Part shown: positions 37,592-54,400 of the stretch, piece by piece
Position numbering within the stretch: the first letter of the stretch is position 1
Layout: the number at the start of each line of letters is the position of its first letter
NCBI GenBank assembly: GCA_963853835.1
Contig: OY970832.1
Location: 40,952,063 to 41,016,062 of the forward strand
Length of the DNA: 64,000 nt
Direction: 5' to 3'
Source: Calendula officinalis
Taxonomy: Eukaryota > Streptophyta > Magnoliopsida > Asterales > Asteraceae
Program-made: the position numbers and the translations under genes
The notes under the pieces: model-generated
The model's database searches: none
The model's input: the letters and a program-made list of their open reading frames with translations, nothing else
What the model was told of the DNA's origin: nothing

Positions 37592-40500
37592 AGTTGGTAT
37601 CAGAGCTCTGACTTGAGGGATGTTGGTTCGCAAGGGGCGAATTCAAACTCAAGTTTGAGTTTCGAGTTCTTAAAACGAGAAATGAGTAAAATAATTTTTT
37701 GAGAAAAGTTTCCACATCAAACATACAGCGATCGACCCAAATCACACAAGCGCGCTATATAAATTAAAATCTGAGAAAAATAATCTGGGAAATTAAACTG
37801 AGTAATAAACTGAGTAGAGTCTGAGTAGGAGTACACCAATGTGCCCTCATGTGTTGTATGTTATGATTGATTACATTTTGTGAATATTCACTCAGCTATC
37901 CCGCTGACCAAAAACTTTCCCCCCATTATTTCAGGTACCAGCAAAGGAAAGGAAAAGGTGGACGGTTGACCGCTGTATCTTTCCAGTGCTGATGTGGACA
38001 ACATTTAACATTTTAAAATACTTTATTTTATTTAAACTATTTCCGCATTAAATACATTTTTTAAATGAAATTATTATTATTGGGATTTAATTATTCAAGT
38101 TATTGGGACTTTTTTTATTTAAAATCTTGTACTCAAAAAGTTTTAAATTTTTACGAATTTTTGGGTGTTACAAGTTGGTATCAGACATCTGACTTGAGGG
38201 ATTTGGGTTCGCAAGGGGCGAATTCAAACTCAAGTTTGAGTTTCGAGTTCTTAAAACGAGAAATGAGTAAAATAATTTTTTGAGAAAAGTTTCCACATCA
38301 AACATACAGCGATCGACCCAAATCACACAAGCGCGCTATATAAATTAAAATCTGAGAAAAATAATCTGGGAAATAAAACTGAGTAATAAACTGAGTAGAG
38401 TCTGTGTAGGAGTACACCAATGTGCCCTCATGTGTTGCATGTTATGATTGATTACATTTTGTGAATATTCACTCAGCTTTCCCGCTGACCCAAAACTTTC
38501 CCCCCATTATTTCAGGTACCAGCAAAGGAAAGGAGAAGGTGGACGGTTGACCGCTGTATCTTTCCAGTGCTGATGTGGACAACATTTAACATTTTAAAAT
38601 ACTTTATTTTATTTAAACTATTTCCGCATTAAATACATTTTTTAAATGATAATATTATTATTGGGATTTAATTATTCAAGTTATTGGGACTTTTTTTATT
38701 TAAAATCTTGTACTCAAAAAGTTTTAAATTTTTACGAATTTTTGGGTGTTACAAGTTGGTATCAGAGCTCTGACTTGAGGGATTTGGGTTCGCAAGGGGC
38801 GAATTCAAACTCAAGTTTGAGTTTCGAGTTCTTAAAACGAGAAATGAGTAAAATAATTTTTTGAGAAAAGTTTCCACATCAAACATACAGCGATCGACCC
38901 AAATCACACAAGCGCGCTATATAAATTAAAATCTGAGAAAAATAATCTGGGAAATTAAACTGAGTAATAAACTGAGTAGACACTGAGTAGGAGTACACCA
39001 ATGTGCCCTCATGTGTTGCATGTTATGATTGATTACATTTTGTGAATATTCACTCAGCTTTCCCGCTGACCCAAAACTTTCCCCCCATTATTTCAGGTAC
39101 CAGCAAAGGAAAGGAGAAGGTGGACGGTTGACCGCTGTATCTTTCCAGTGCTGATGTGGACAACATTTAACATTTTAAAATACTTTATTTTATTTAAACT
39201 ATTTCCGCATTAAATACATTTTTTAAATGAAAATATTATTATTGGGATTTAATTATTCAAGTTATTGGGACTTTTTTTATTTAAAATCTTGTACTCAAAA
39301 AGTTTTAAGTTTTTACGAATTTTTGGGTGTTACAAGTTGGTATCAGAGCTCTGACTTGAGGGATTTTGGTTCGCAAGGGGCGAATTCAAACTCAAGTTTG
39401 AGTTTCGAGTTCTTAAAACGAGAAATGAGTAAAATAATTTTTTGAGAAAAGTTTCCACATCAAACATACAGCGATCGACCCAAATCACACAAGCGCGCTA
39501 TATAAATTAAAATCTGAGAAAAATAATCTGGGAAATTAAACTGAGTAATAAACTGAGTAGAGTCTGAGTAGGAGTACACCAATGTGCCCTCATGTGTTGT
39601 ATGTTATGATTGATTACATTTTGTGAATATTCACTCAGCTTTCCCGCTGACCAAAAACTTTCCCCCCATTATTTCAGGTACCAGCAAAGGAAAGGAGAAG
39701 GTGGGCGGTTGACCGCTGTATCCAGTGCTGATGTGGTCAACATTTAACATTTTAAAATACTTTATTTTATTTAAACTATTTCCGCATTAAATACATTTTT
39801 TAAATGAAATTATTATTATTGGGATTTAATTATTCAAGTTATTGGGACTTTTTTTATTTAAAATCTTGTACTCAAAAAGTTTTAAATTTTTACGAATTTT
39901 TGGGTGTTACAAGTTGGTATCAGAGCTCTGACTTGAGGGATTTGGGTTCGCAAGGGGCGAATTCAAACTCAAGTTTGAGTTTCGAGTTCTTAAAACGAGA
40001 AATGAGTAAAATAATTTTTTGAGAAAAGTTTCCACATCAAACATACAGCGATCGACCCAAATCACACAAGCGCGCTATATAAATTAAAATCTGAGAAAAA
40101 TAATCTGGGAAATAAAACTGAGTAATAAACTGAGTAGAGTCTGAGTAGGAGTACACCAATGTGCCCTCATGTGTTGCATGTTATGATTGATTACATTTTG
40201 TGAATATTCACTCAGCTTTCCCGCTGACCCAAAACTTTCCCCCCATTATTTCAGGTACCAGCAAAGGAAAGGAGAAGGTGGACGGTTGACCGCTGTATCT
40301 TTCCAGTGCTGATGTGGACAACATTTAACATTTTAAAATACTTTATTTTATTTAAACTATTTCCGCATTAAATACATTTTTTAAATGATAATATTATTAT
40401 TGGGATTTAATTATTCAAGTTATTGGGACTTTTTTTATTTAAAATCTTGTACTCAAAAAGTTTTAAATTTTTACGAATTTTTGGGTGTTACAAGTTGGTA

Positions 40501-41792
40501 TCAGAGCTCTGACTTGAGGGATTTGGGTTCGCAAGGGGCGAATTCAAACTCAAGTTTGAGTTTCGAGTTCTTAAAACGAGAAATGAGTAAAATAATTTTT
40601 TGAGAAAAGTTTCCACATCAAACATACAGCGATCGATCCAAATCACACAAGCGCGCTATATAAATTAAAATCTGAGAAAAATAATCTGGGAAATTAAACT
40701 GAGTAATAAACTGAGTAGACACTGAGTAGGAGTACACCAATGTGCCCTCATGTGTTGCATGTTATGATTGATTACATTTTGTGAATATTCACTCAGCTTT
40801 CCCGCTGACCCAAAACTTTCCCCCCATTATTTCAGGTACCAGCAAAGGAAAGGAGAAGGTGGACGGTTGACCGCTGTATCTTTCCAGTGCTGATGTGGAC
40901 AACATTTAACATTTTAAAATACTTTATTTTATTTAAACTATTTCCGCATTAAATACATTTTTTTAAATGATAATATTATTATTGGGATTTAATTATTCAA
41001 GTTATTGGGACTTTTTTTATTTAAAATCTTGTACTCAAAAAGTTTTAAATTTTTACGAATTTTTGGGTGTTACAAGTTGGTATCAGAGCTCTGATTTGAG
41101 GGATTTGGGTTCGCAAGGGGCGAATTCAAACTCAAGTTTGAGTTTCGAGTTCTTAAAACGAGAAATGAGTAAAATAATTTTTTGAGAAAAGTTTCCACAT
41201 CAAACATACAGCGATCGACCCAAATCACACAAGCGCGCTATATAAATTAAAATCTGAGAAAAATAATCTGGGAAATTAAACTGAGTAATAAACTGAGTAG
41301 ACTCTGAGTAGGAGTACACCAATGTGCCCTCATGTGTTGTATGTTATGATTGATTACATTTTGTGAATATTCACTCAGCTTTCCCGCTGACCCAAAACTT
41401 TCCCCCCATTATTTCAGGTACCAGCAAAGGAAAGGAGAAGGTGGACGGTTGACCGCTGTATCTTTCCAGTGCTGATGTGGACAACATTTAACATTTTAAA
41501 ATACTTTATTTTATTTAAACTATTTCCGCATTAAATACATTTTTTAAATGATAATATTATTATTGGGATTTAATTATTCAAGTTATTGGGACTTTTTTTA
41601 TTTAAAATCTTGTACTCAAAAAGTTTTAAATTTTTACGAATTTTTGGGTGTTACAAGTTGGTATCAGAGCTCTGACTTGAGGGATTTGGGTTCGCAAGGG
41701 GCGAATTCAAACTCAAGTTTGAGTTTCGAGTTCTTAAAACGAGAAATGAGTAAAATATTTTTTTGAGAAAAGTTTCCACATCAAACATACAG
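37148..41792 (+). repeat. Eight-unit 581-bp tandem array from the LTR 3' end, PBS and leader
   Basis: Units start at CGATCGACCC: 37148, 37729, 38310, 38891, 39472, 40049, 40630 and 41212. Each holds 444 bp of LTR 3' sequence, the iMet PBS and 137 bp of leader. Unit 1 is the true LTR end; the 3' LTR has no array. Lengths are 581 except for a 577 and a 582 unit. A short frame of 72 codons recurs in each but is just LTR sequence. Confidence 0.95.
37595..37606 (+). promoter_or_regulatory. PBS of Gypsy1
   Basis: TGGTATCAGAGC, three bases after the LTR; repeated once per array unit (changed in unit 2, near 38176). Confidence 0.9.
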
Positions 41793-42106
<314 letters not shown>

Positions 42107-42194
42107 TTAGGATATTTCCCTAAATAGTATACTGAAAATTCAGCCAAATTCTTACTATTTTAGGAACATTTAACTTTTGCTCAAAAAATAAGAA

Positions 42195-42260
42195 CTATCC
42201 AGGATTCGAGCCCACCACTTGTAGGTCAGAGGCCAACACACTTACCAACTGCGCTGGCAT
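42195..42260 (-). other. tRNA-like segment in H2
   Basis: Minus-strand GCGCAGTTGGTAAG (box A-like) and GGCTCGAATCC (box B-like), at the same relative place as in H1. Confidence 0.45.
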
Positions 42261-44598
42261 ACAACTATGTTACATGCCCGAAACACAAATCTTTTAACCC
42301 TTTGCGTATCGGCCCACCAAACATTTTCAGCCTTTTCAAAATTGAAATTAAAAAATGAGGAGCCTCAACGATTGAATACCCTTTGCGTATTGGAGATTGT
42401 GTCAATTGCCTTCGCCAGTTTATTACCCTCCTCGAACCCACCAAAAAATGATAGAATCCACGAGCCTCATTGATTCAAATTAAGCCACTCATCTTTAATC
42501 GCCTGTTGAAATACCCTCCTCGATTGCTTCAAGGATGAGTATCCATCTTCACTATATAAAATACACAAAATTGACGATTTGAGGAAACATACAGATGGAT
42601 GAAGAAACTTACAGAGAATTTGCGTTATTTTTAGCTTATATTGCTCCAATTTAATGTTATGAGTTGCAGTTTCGTGAATCAGGATGTGAGAACTGTCCTT
42701 TCTTTAAGATGGATGAAGATAGTGATTGCAAACCTAATTTTACCGGGTAACGATTAACACTATATAGAGCATTTGAATGTTTGTTAGCTTATTATTTAGT
42801 CAAAGTACATAATGATGTGTGATTATTTTTAGGTTTTCAGTGTACCGCACTACCGTGTGTGATTATTTTTTTAATCTGTTATCTGAATTTGGTTTTTCAG
42901 TTCTAAGCGAGTCCCCCACCTTCTCTGGTTTGTGCTCCAGGTAATGCTAATCTTATGATCTTAATTACAAAATTTCATAAATAAATTTAAAATCTTGAGA
43001 TTCCACTTGCATTAGTGCTTTCTTTTTATCTCACTGTTAACACAATATCATTATCCAACTTATTTAAGTTCTCTGGTACGGGAAAATCTCAAATTTTTGA
43101 AATTTGCTACTAATTAAGCAAAACACATTCAAAACTATGCTCACCTATGGTCCTGCATCCTTTAAAATAAACCAATCCTGATAACATTGTGTAAAAATGT
43201 AAAATGACCATTTACCATTTTAACTTGTAGGTAAATTGATGTTGGATGCTTGGGCCTTTGGGTTAGCTGATGGTGGACTTCAACTGCAATTTCACTTCAA
43301 TATCCTTACCAGAATATTGGTTGCATCTAGAACCAGGTTGTAGTAGTACAGGAACTTCAAAGTTACTTAAATATTATCAATTTAAAAGTCTTTATGTATA
43401 TATACCTTAATTTTTCTGGCTACTAATTTGTACAGTATTTCAATCTGAATTTCGGTCATTACAGGAACAATCATATTTCAGTAAAAGCATGTGTTTCAAT
43501 GCTGGTTCCATTTAGATTTTGCTCCGTGATTTTCATGATTTTTATGAAATAGTACCGCAATTACAACCACGAAAGTGTTTCGAACTGCAACTGCACTGCA
43601 TAGAAATATCCATATCTATAATTATCAAGAAATATATATAGTGTAGCCCAAAACACCGAGAATAATTATAGATATGGTCAAGTTTGTGTTGATTGTTAGT
43701 AGGTTTTACTGTATTCTATATTGACTGGTTCAAGTAATGGATGTAGATTTGATAGTTTCATTTTAAAAAAATGAATTATGTTGTATTGTAAAGGAACTTT
43801 TTTGGTATTTTCGTTTAAGCACAATGAGATTATTAACGCCTCAATGTTGTATTTTACATAAGTATGAATTTGACACTACTTACAGTTCTTCATCTTTGTT
43901 ACAAAGATAAAATGTTATACCTCTACATATCAAAAGCCACAATTTGAAATTTTGGAAATATGAAATATTTGGTTTTCTACACTCGTACCCATTTTAAACT
44001 ATTTTTTTTGTTTCTGTTATCTCATGAGATTGAAGATTAGGAAGTCTGATCTTCCATGTTAATTTTGACCAAATTCATTTGTCGGAAATGATATGACAAT
44101 CAAACTTAGATTATGCGTAATGGGTGACCACTGTTTTAGTGATCACCCCTGACACATCAGTGCCACATCAGCTTTTCCTCTTACGACCAAACACATAAAA
44201 AATCTCGACCAAACCACGTAGCCGACGACCAAACCCCTTTCCTTCTTTTCCCTTCCTTTTCACCTCGACCCATTCCGGTCGTCTGGACGACCAATAACGC
44301 CTCGGGAAGCGTCGTGTGTGAGATGGTGTAACGGCAGGGACGCGTCCCTTATCAATGGGACGCATGGGGACGGAGGTCGCGACCTCTAGCGTTACGGACA
44401 GTCTTACGTATCGAATACAACATGTTGCTCAACAACACAGTTTTTTCGCTTTACTACCGTTGTCGCATTATGTGGTTACCCAACTAGATCAATCGATGCA
44501 AGACATGATGGGGATGAGATTCTTTTTTGGTGGAAAAATGTGTAATCGAACACCATTTACTCGCCGGAAAATATAGTTGCAAGGTACTCTCATGATGC

Positions 44599-47910
<3,312 letters not shown>

Positions 47911-48068
47911 GAGTTACATTTCTGGGTTTGTTTATGAGTTACATTTCTGAGTTTACCCCCGAGTTATATTTCCGAGTTTATTTCTAAGTCAGATTTCTGA
48001 GTTACACTCTTGAGATATGTTTTGAGTTCATTTCCGAGTTAGACTTCTGAGTTATATTTCTAGATATG
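47911..48068 (+). repeat. Short degenerate minisatellite
   Basis: Repeated GAGTTACATTTCTGAGTTT-like units of about 24 bp, five to seven copies. Confidence 0.7.
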
Positions 48069-48862
48069 AGAATTTTGTGTGAATAATTTTCCTGTTTTTG
48101 TGGTAGTTACCACTAAATTGTTTTTATACCTTAAGCAAATTGATGTCCCATAGAGTAGAGGACCTTCCTGAGCCATTAGTGATAGAGAATCGCCAATAAT
48201 AAGATTTTACATGTTACTAGAATGTATAGTGATCAATTGATAGGGCAATGCGGAAAGCTTTTCCTATAAAACTTATTGGTATCTCCATGAGAGAGCCATG
48301 TGTGATAGTGAAGATGAATTGAATGACCGAGTACCACGTCGGGATCATCTGTCGCCACAAACAAATCCGTAGCAAACCGCCAAGTGGAGTTGAATCGGAG
48401 ATTCAACACAACATCAATCGTTGGATACAGGAAGTGTGTTCGGCTGAGAGGGTAAGAAGAAATCTTCAGCATGGTGCCACAGGTTATTTGGTGTATATTA
48501 TCGACACCACTCTCGACGTGAAACTGAGATCCTTAAGAGCGTTCTGATTTTTGCCCTAATCGTCTTGCGCCGCCAGATATGAAAGAGTTGTATGATCAGT
48601 TGCAAGAGCTAGAGTGCATTCGACGGAGTAAATTCGCCTAGAGGAACTTCATTTTATTCTTAACACCTTACATGTTCCCAATCGAGGGAGTGTATTGTCG
48701 ACAATTCCGTAGTAAAGATATTGTGCCGGTTGAGGTGCGGTGGCACTACCAAAAGAGTTCTGAGTGGACCTAAGAGCCTGTGTCTGAAATGCAAGATCGC
48801 TACCCTGAACTTCTTCCGAGCCATGACTTGGGGGACGAAGTCTATTACAAGTGGAGTTGAGT
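48069..48862 (+). pseudogene. pol: Gypsy1 pol remnants and PPT
   Basis: PPDMKELYDQLQELE (near 48570) resembles the start of gypsy RT. It joins almost directly to a chromodomain-like end (VEVRWHYQKSSEWT, stop, EPVSEMQDRYPELLPSHD; about 48725-48840). Most of pol is therefore deleted. GTGGAGTTGAGT before 48863 is the PPT. The first 450 bp are not recognised. Confidence 0.7.
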
Positions 48863-51042
48863 TGTAACGCCCCAAAATTTGTAATAATTTAATAATAATA
48901 TTTTAATTGTCATATTTATTTTTTAAAAGAATAATTAATAATTAATAAATTAATTATAAAGGAGTTCGTCGGTTCATATTGTCTTGACATTTTAATTATT
49001 TGGACATTCTTTTATAGACATTCGTATATCATTAAATGTAATTAAAAAGTTTGTCTCGGGTTTGGACCGGTTAGTTGATAGTAAGAGTGGAGTGAAATTC
49101 TTTTGAGTCGGGCCGGCCATTCGGCCAGGGCCCCATCCCATTCGCTTTCCTTTTATGGGCCCGAGTTCTGAGATAAGTCCTTTAACCCGATTAAGCTTAG
49201 AGCCTAGAGCCCAATAAGTAAAGTACTTAAACTAAAAATTAACCTAAATCACTTTTAATCCCCCACTTGTTTTTTTTTCTCTCTACCGACATTTGAAGGG
49301 AGGTTGCAAATTGTGGACGGCGGAGGTACGTATGTCATCTGGTCATCGAGAATATGGTTTTGACATATTAAATCTTGGATTGAATAAATTGTTTTTTCTT
49401 CCTTGCTTGCATCACGTGTCCAACTGAAACTCATACAACAAATCACCTCCTTTGAAACTCTCCATTTTTCTTTGTTTGGATGATGCGGCAGAGAGTAGAA
49501 GGCAAGTAGGTACCAATTTTGTGGTTATTGCGTATCACGATTTAAATAAAAAAGGGCGTATTGATATTTGGTGACGTCTAGTAATTCACGATTCGTCTGT
49601 GGAACCGTCTTTCTCATAAGGTATAATCTCTATCCCTTCTTGTCGGTTTTGTTGTATGATTATGTTGAGTAATGTTAATTATGTGTATCGTTGTTTTTGT
49701 ATAATATGTGTCTTTGTTTTCTCTAAGTTCTGTTTCGGGTTTTGATCAAGCTGAGTTTCGGGGCTGTCGGGTGCCTCGGGAACAAAGGGGTTGATGTCGG
49801 GATTTAAAACAAGTTTTAAATGCACGCTTAAATTTGGACAGGTCTGTTGGTCAACTTTGACTCCGTTTTTACCACACTTAAAATACGTTTCGGGATTTTT
49901 GGCCCGAGATGGGAGCTTGTTTTCTGAGTTAACTTTCCAATGCTGCAACCCTCTCGTCAATCTGATTTACGGTTTAAAAGTTATACCCGTTTTATTATGC
50001 TGCTGTTAGGAACTTGACCTGTGCAACATGCCTGTCTTGTGACACCGTTTTGTGACCCTTAGAAACCGTTTTGGCCAGTGATCGTCTCATAGTGATTAGT
50101 AGTTCTGGTTGCCTAGTTTCTTTGGTAAAAAGATGGGAAAAATCTAGTGTACCGTTTATGAATTATGGCAGTTCCCGTGAGACTGACGGGTGCTGCCAGC
50201 TTTTCTAAAATAAGCCCTTGGGTTGGATTTTAATTCGGGGTTTATTTTTATGTTTTAGGATCGTCTAGGAGTAACCGAGAAGCGCCTTAGAGTGTCGAGG
50301 AGCCTTTGGAGCTTACGTAATCCAGGTGAGTATTCTCACCTTTTATTCAGTTTTAACGTTTACATGCATGACTTATGTGTTATATTATTTGTACATGTTT
50401 GCTATCTGAGTTTGATCTGTTATCTGAGTTTGATTTGTTATCTGGGTTATCTGAGTTGATTATGTTAAAGAGATAAAAACATAATAATACAAATATGGGT
50501 TTTAGGCTATATGCCTATTTGGGATCACCTCCCGTCTGAGTTTTGGGATCACCTCCCGTCTGAGTTTTGGCTTACGCCTATCTGGGGTGTGAGGAGGGGT
50601 GATCGACCCGAATCACACTGCGCGCTATATAAATTAAAATCTGAGAAAAATAATCTGGGAAATAAAACTGAGTAATAAACTGAGAAGAGTCTGAGTAGGA
50701 GTACACCAATGTGCCCTCATGTGTTGTATGTTATGATTGATTACATTTTGTGAATATTCACTCAGCTTTCCCGCTGACCCAAAACTTTCCCCCCATTATT
50801 TCAGGTACCAGCAAAGGAAAGGAGAAGGTGGACGGTTGACCGCTGTATCTTTCCAGTGCTGATGTGGACAACATTTAACATTTTAAAATACTTTATTTTA
50901 TTTAAACTATTTCCGCATTAAATACATTTTTTAAATGAAAATATTATTATTGGGATTTAATTATTCAAGTTATTGGGACTTTTTTTATTTAAAATCTTGT
51001 ACTCAAAAAGTTTTAAATTTTTACGAATGTTTGGGTGTTACA
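48863..51042 (+). repeat. 3' LTR of Gypsy1
   Basis: 2180 bp, TGTAACGCC to GTTACA, followed by CTGGG. Same organisation as the 5' LTR, but only one copy of the region that forms the array. Confidence 0.95.
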
Positions 51043-51900
51043 CTGGGTCAAACTTTCTGAATTGGGAGCGCAATATTCACATTGTGCTCAGGCATGAGAG
51101 AAAGTGGTATGTCTTGGAGAGAGCTGTACCGAATGTCCCTGCCGCGAATGCTAGAGCTGAAGCAAGGCAAGCTTATGATAAGCATGTCAGTGATGCGCTC
51201 GAGGTGAGCTGTTTGACACTCGCAACCATGAGTCTAGATTTACAAGCGGGACTTATAGATGTGCCAGCATTTGAGATGATCCAGCAATTAAGGGATTCAT
51301 TTCAAGAGCAAACTCGCACTGAGAGGTTCGACATCAATCGTGCTTTCAACTCGTGCAAGATGGTCAAGGGAACACCGGTGAGTGCCCATGTCATGAAAAC
51401 GAAAAGGCACATGGATCACCTTGTTAGACTTGGTCACCCAATACCATTGCAGATGGCAACGGATACTATACTCAATTCATTGTCTGATGACTACAAGCCT
51501 TTTGTGGTCAACTACAATATGCATAATATGGAGAAATCCATTGCTGAGCTACATTCAATGCTCAAGACAGCTGAATTGAGTTTGGGGACTAAATCTAAGG
51601 ATGTTCTAATGATCAGTAACGGCAGTGGTGGTGGCAAGAAGAGAAAAGGGCATGGTGGTAAAGGAAAGGGTAAAGCTAATCCTAACCAAGGAGTGCCAAA
51701 TGGTAAAGGTGTCAAACAAAAGGTCAAGAAGGTGAAGTCTAACACAGTGAGGACCGAAAATCGGTGCTTCAAGTGCGGGGAGGGATGAGCATTGGAAAAG
51801 AAATTGTCAAAAGGGTGCCAGTGGTGGAGGGATCGCAAGTTCATCAGGAAACACGACCACACCTCTTATTCACTTTAAGATACTTGTAAAGTATATTACG
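51043..51900 (+). pseudogene. gag: Pol-less copia gag, 3' piece
   Basis: Continues the 35329 piece: GSNFLNWERNIHIVLRHERK matches Copia A gag motif for motif (GSNFVDWARNLRIVLR). The UBN2 core is open to about 51600, then a Gly/Lys-rich basic region. The zinc knuckle starts CFKCG and is broken by a frameshift at about 51778; the rest (EHWKRNC) is in another frame. No protease follows. Gag was the only protein of this family visible here. Confidence 0.85.
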
Positions 51901-54400
51901 AGTAATCTAACTTTTGCAATCGTTTATTGCAGGAGGCGATGGAAAGTCAAGGTGACCACTATGAGATGGTGATTCCATGAGCACCAAGATTCTATAATTC
52001 AGTATTTTATGGATTTAGTAAAATAATTTTATATTATTGTTGAATAATTTTTATTTTTATGTTAAAACAAGTTTTTTGGTTTTATCAATTCGAATCCATG
52101 GTTGAATTATATTGCGTATGCATGTGTGATAATTACACTAGTCAAGTTATATGACTAGATTGTAAGTCAAGTTTTTGATTTACTTAATATCTCGTGATTT
52201 ATATTTGTTTGACTGTTGTATGATGAATAATATCTTAGAAGCTCAAATTACTTAGATACTAGAAATTAGAAAGTTTTTCTAATACTAGTATTTAAGAGTT
52301 TTATGGAAGCATAAGGTTCAAAGTTATTGAACTTAGTTAAAACATCTTAAGTAATAATCATTGCTTATGATAGTACGTTTTAAAGTGTTAGTATTAATAT
52401 AGTATGATTATATTGGATATAATCAAGGTGGATTTTAAGTGTATTATTACAAGTGTTTCATACTTGTGATAAAAGATTTAATAAAGTCATACTTCCCTAA
52501 CAAGGAGTATTGGATAGTCGCAAGATCCAAAGAATGACTTAGATATTAAATACATTCTTAAAATGGTCAACCTATATTAAAGTATTTAAGAACTAAAGGT
52601 ATTAAACACAAGTGTTTCATACTTGTAACTAATACATTATTTAATCAAGTCATAATTCCCTAATAGGAAAATTGGATATTTATAAAATCTAAGAAATGAC
52701 TTTGGTATTAAATAGAGTTCTTAAAAGAATACTAAAGTATTTAAGAATTGGAAGTATTATCTCAGGTGTTTCATACTTGTTAGATACAATAATCAATTAA
52801 AGTCATAATTCCCTAAACAGGAATGTTGGATATTCGCAAATCCAAAGGGTGACTTTACTAGTTGAAAATTTCTTAAAGGATTAAACTACAAGTTATTGAC
52901 TAAAAAGGTCAAAGTCTTGACTTAGTCAATATGATAGTTTAAGTGATGCTTAAATTCCATAAAATTTAGTGGGAGCTATGACTAAGATAATTCATTAAAG
53001 ACATTAATGAGTTTAGTAAGTTAGCAAGATATTAACGACAAGATATTACCAAGTCGTTAGCCAAAGAGTTGAGAGAAATAATAAATGATCATTAATTAGA
53101 CCATTGCAAGCCTAATAGTGTGATCACAAGTCTTGTGATTAATTGTTGCAAATCTAATAGGATATTCACACGCCAGTGAATAAGTTAATCATTTAAGGAT
53201 ATTTCTTTAACTAGTAAAAGTATCTACAAATCAAGTAGTTATAGTTTTAGCTACAAGGCAAATTTTATAGATTCAAGAAACTAAGGAGTTAAATTCCAGT
53301 CCTCCTATGATTACCGAATCATATAAAAAGGCAAGACTAGAATATGTTCTAATGTTGCATGAACAAAATCTAGCAAAGACAAAAGTAATAGTATTTTTCA
53401 AAATACTCGTCTTATGTCTTTAAGTTTAACAGAAATGACTATATTGTGATTAGTGATAAAAGTTACAGTTAGGAGTCATTAAGCAATCAACACAAACGCA
53501 AAGAATAAGTAATGATCCAGTAATAATTCAGTATCTATGTCCAGTTAGGAATAATACATTAATTAGTATCATTGTTATTCAGAATTTGTATGTTTTAAGA
53601 ATATCCATGGATAAAAGTCTCTTTGTTCAAAAGATATAATCCGTGACTACTTGTCTTGGTGAGAACCTTGATGGGACGTTAACGTCATCGCGGTATTTGG
53701 TGGTAGATTCGAAGTTCTTCGAAGATAGCTACACAAGTTTTGTGTAAACCAAATATCGGTGATATTCTGTTGGAGCTCGACGAATATTGGATTGACCACA
53801 GTGATAATACTTCGTGGTTGAAAAGTTCAAAAGTATTATTTACTAGGATTGTCCTTAAGCCTGAGGTATTTTGTTTGGGATACAATGACTAATGTACTTT
53901 GGTTCATCTTAGACAAGGCTGAAATATAGTTGTCATACGAGGTCTTACTGGGTACAGAAGGAGTTGTATTTCAAATCGAAAAATAACAAGATGGTAATTG
54001 CACCTCCTTTTTAGGAGAGATATTTATGGGTCCCTTGACATGATGAAAACCGATAAGTGCATGGCCATGCCCAAAGCGAACTGATTTCTTCTTAGTCGTT
54101 TATCACAACAGTTTAATTCAACAAGTCAAGAAATGTTTTCGAATACAGGAGTTGATAAGTTCTACCATGCTCGTATTCATTATCACAAATATCGTGCTGC
54201 AAGGGATGAACCTAACATGTTGCCCAAGAAGTAGAGACAGAGTGTTCTTTACTAGGAGACGCTATTAAAGAGTTTTTCAAAAACTATACTTGGGTTACAT
54301 AAGCTTTTTTTATGGGGTTGCTGACCTACATGCCCATCTAGATGGCCACTGTAGCTCGTTTCATTAAGATAAAGGTTACGAACTTGCACAAGTGGGAGTC
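51901..54400 (+). other. 3' non-coding region of the pol-less copia, with PPT
   Basis: No reading frame for 2.5 kb where pol would lie. Includes three tandem degenerate repeats (52450-52900). Ends in CAAGTGGGAGTC (54389-54400), the PPT. Confidence 0.75.
52450..52900 (+). repeat. Three degenerate tandem repeats of about 155 bp
   Basis: Each has a GTGTTTCATACTTG start, AAAGTCATAMTTCCCTAA and GGATATTCGCAAATCC-like blocks (from about 52450, 52610 and 52764). Confidence 0.75.

Noticed and set aside
37484..41766. Eight near-identical 72-codon reading frames that look like a gene family
   Set aside because: They are one frame through the LTR/PBS tandem unit; they span the PBS and LTR border and have no protein features.
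37148..41792. CRISPR-like regular repeats
   Set aside because: Units are 581 bp, contiguous and without spacers; they are retroelement sequence in a plant genome.
44110..44400. Small inverted-repeat element inside H2
   Set aside because: GGGTGACCACTG near 44125 and GATCACCC nearby form a local hairpin, but no matching far end was found.
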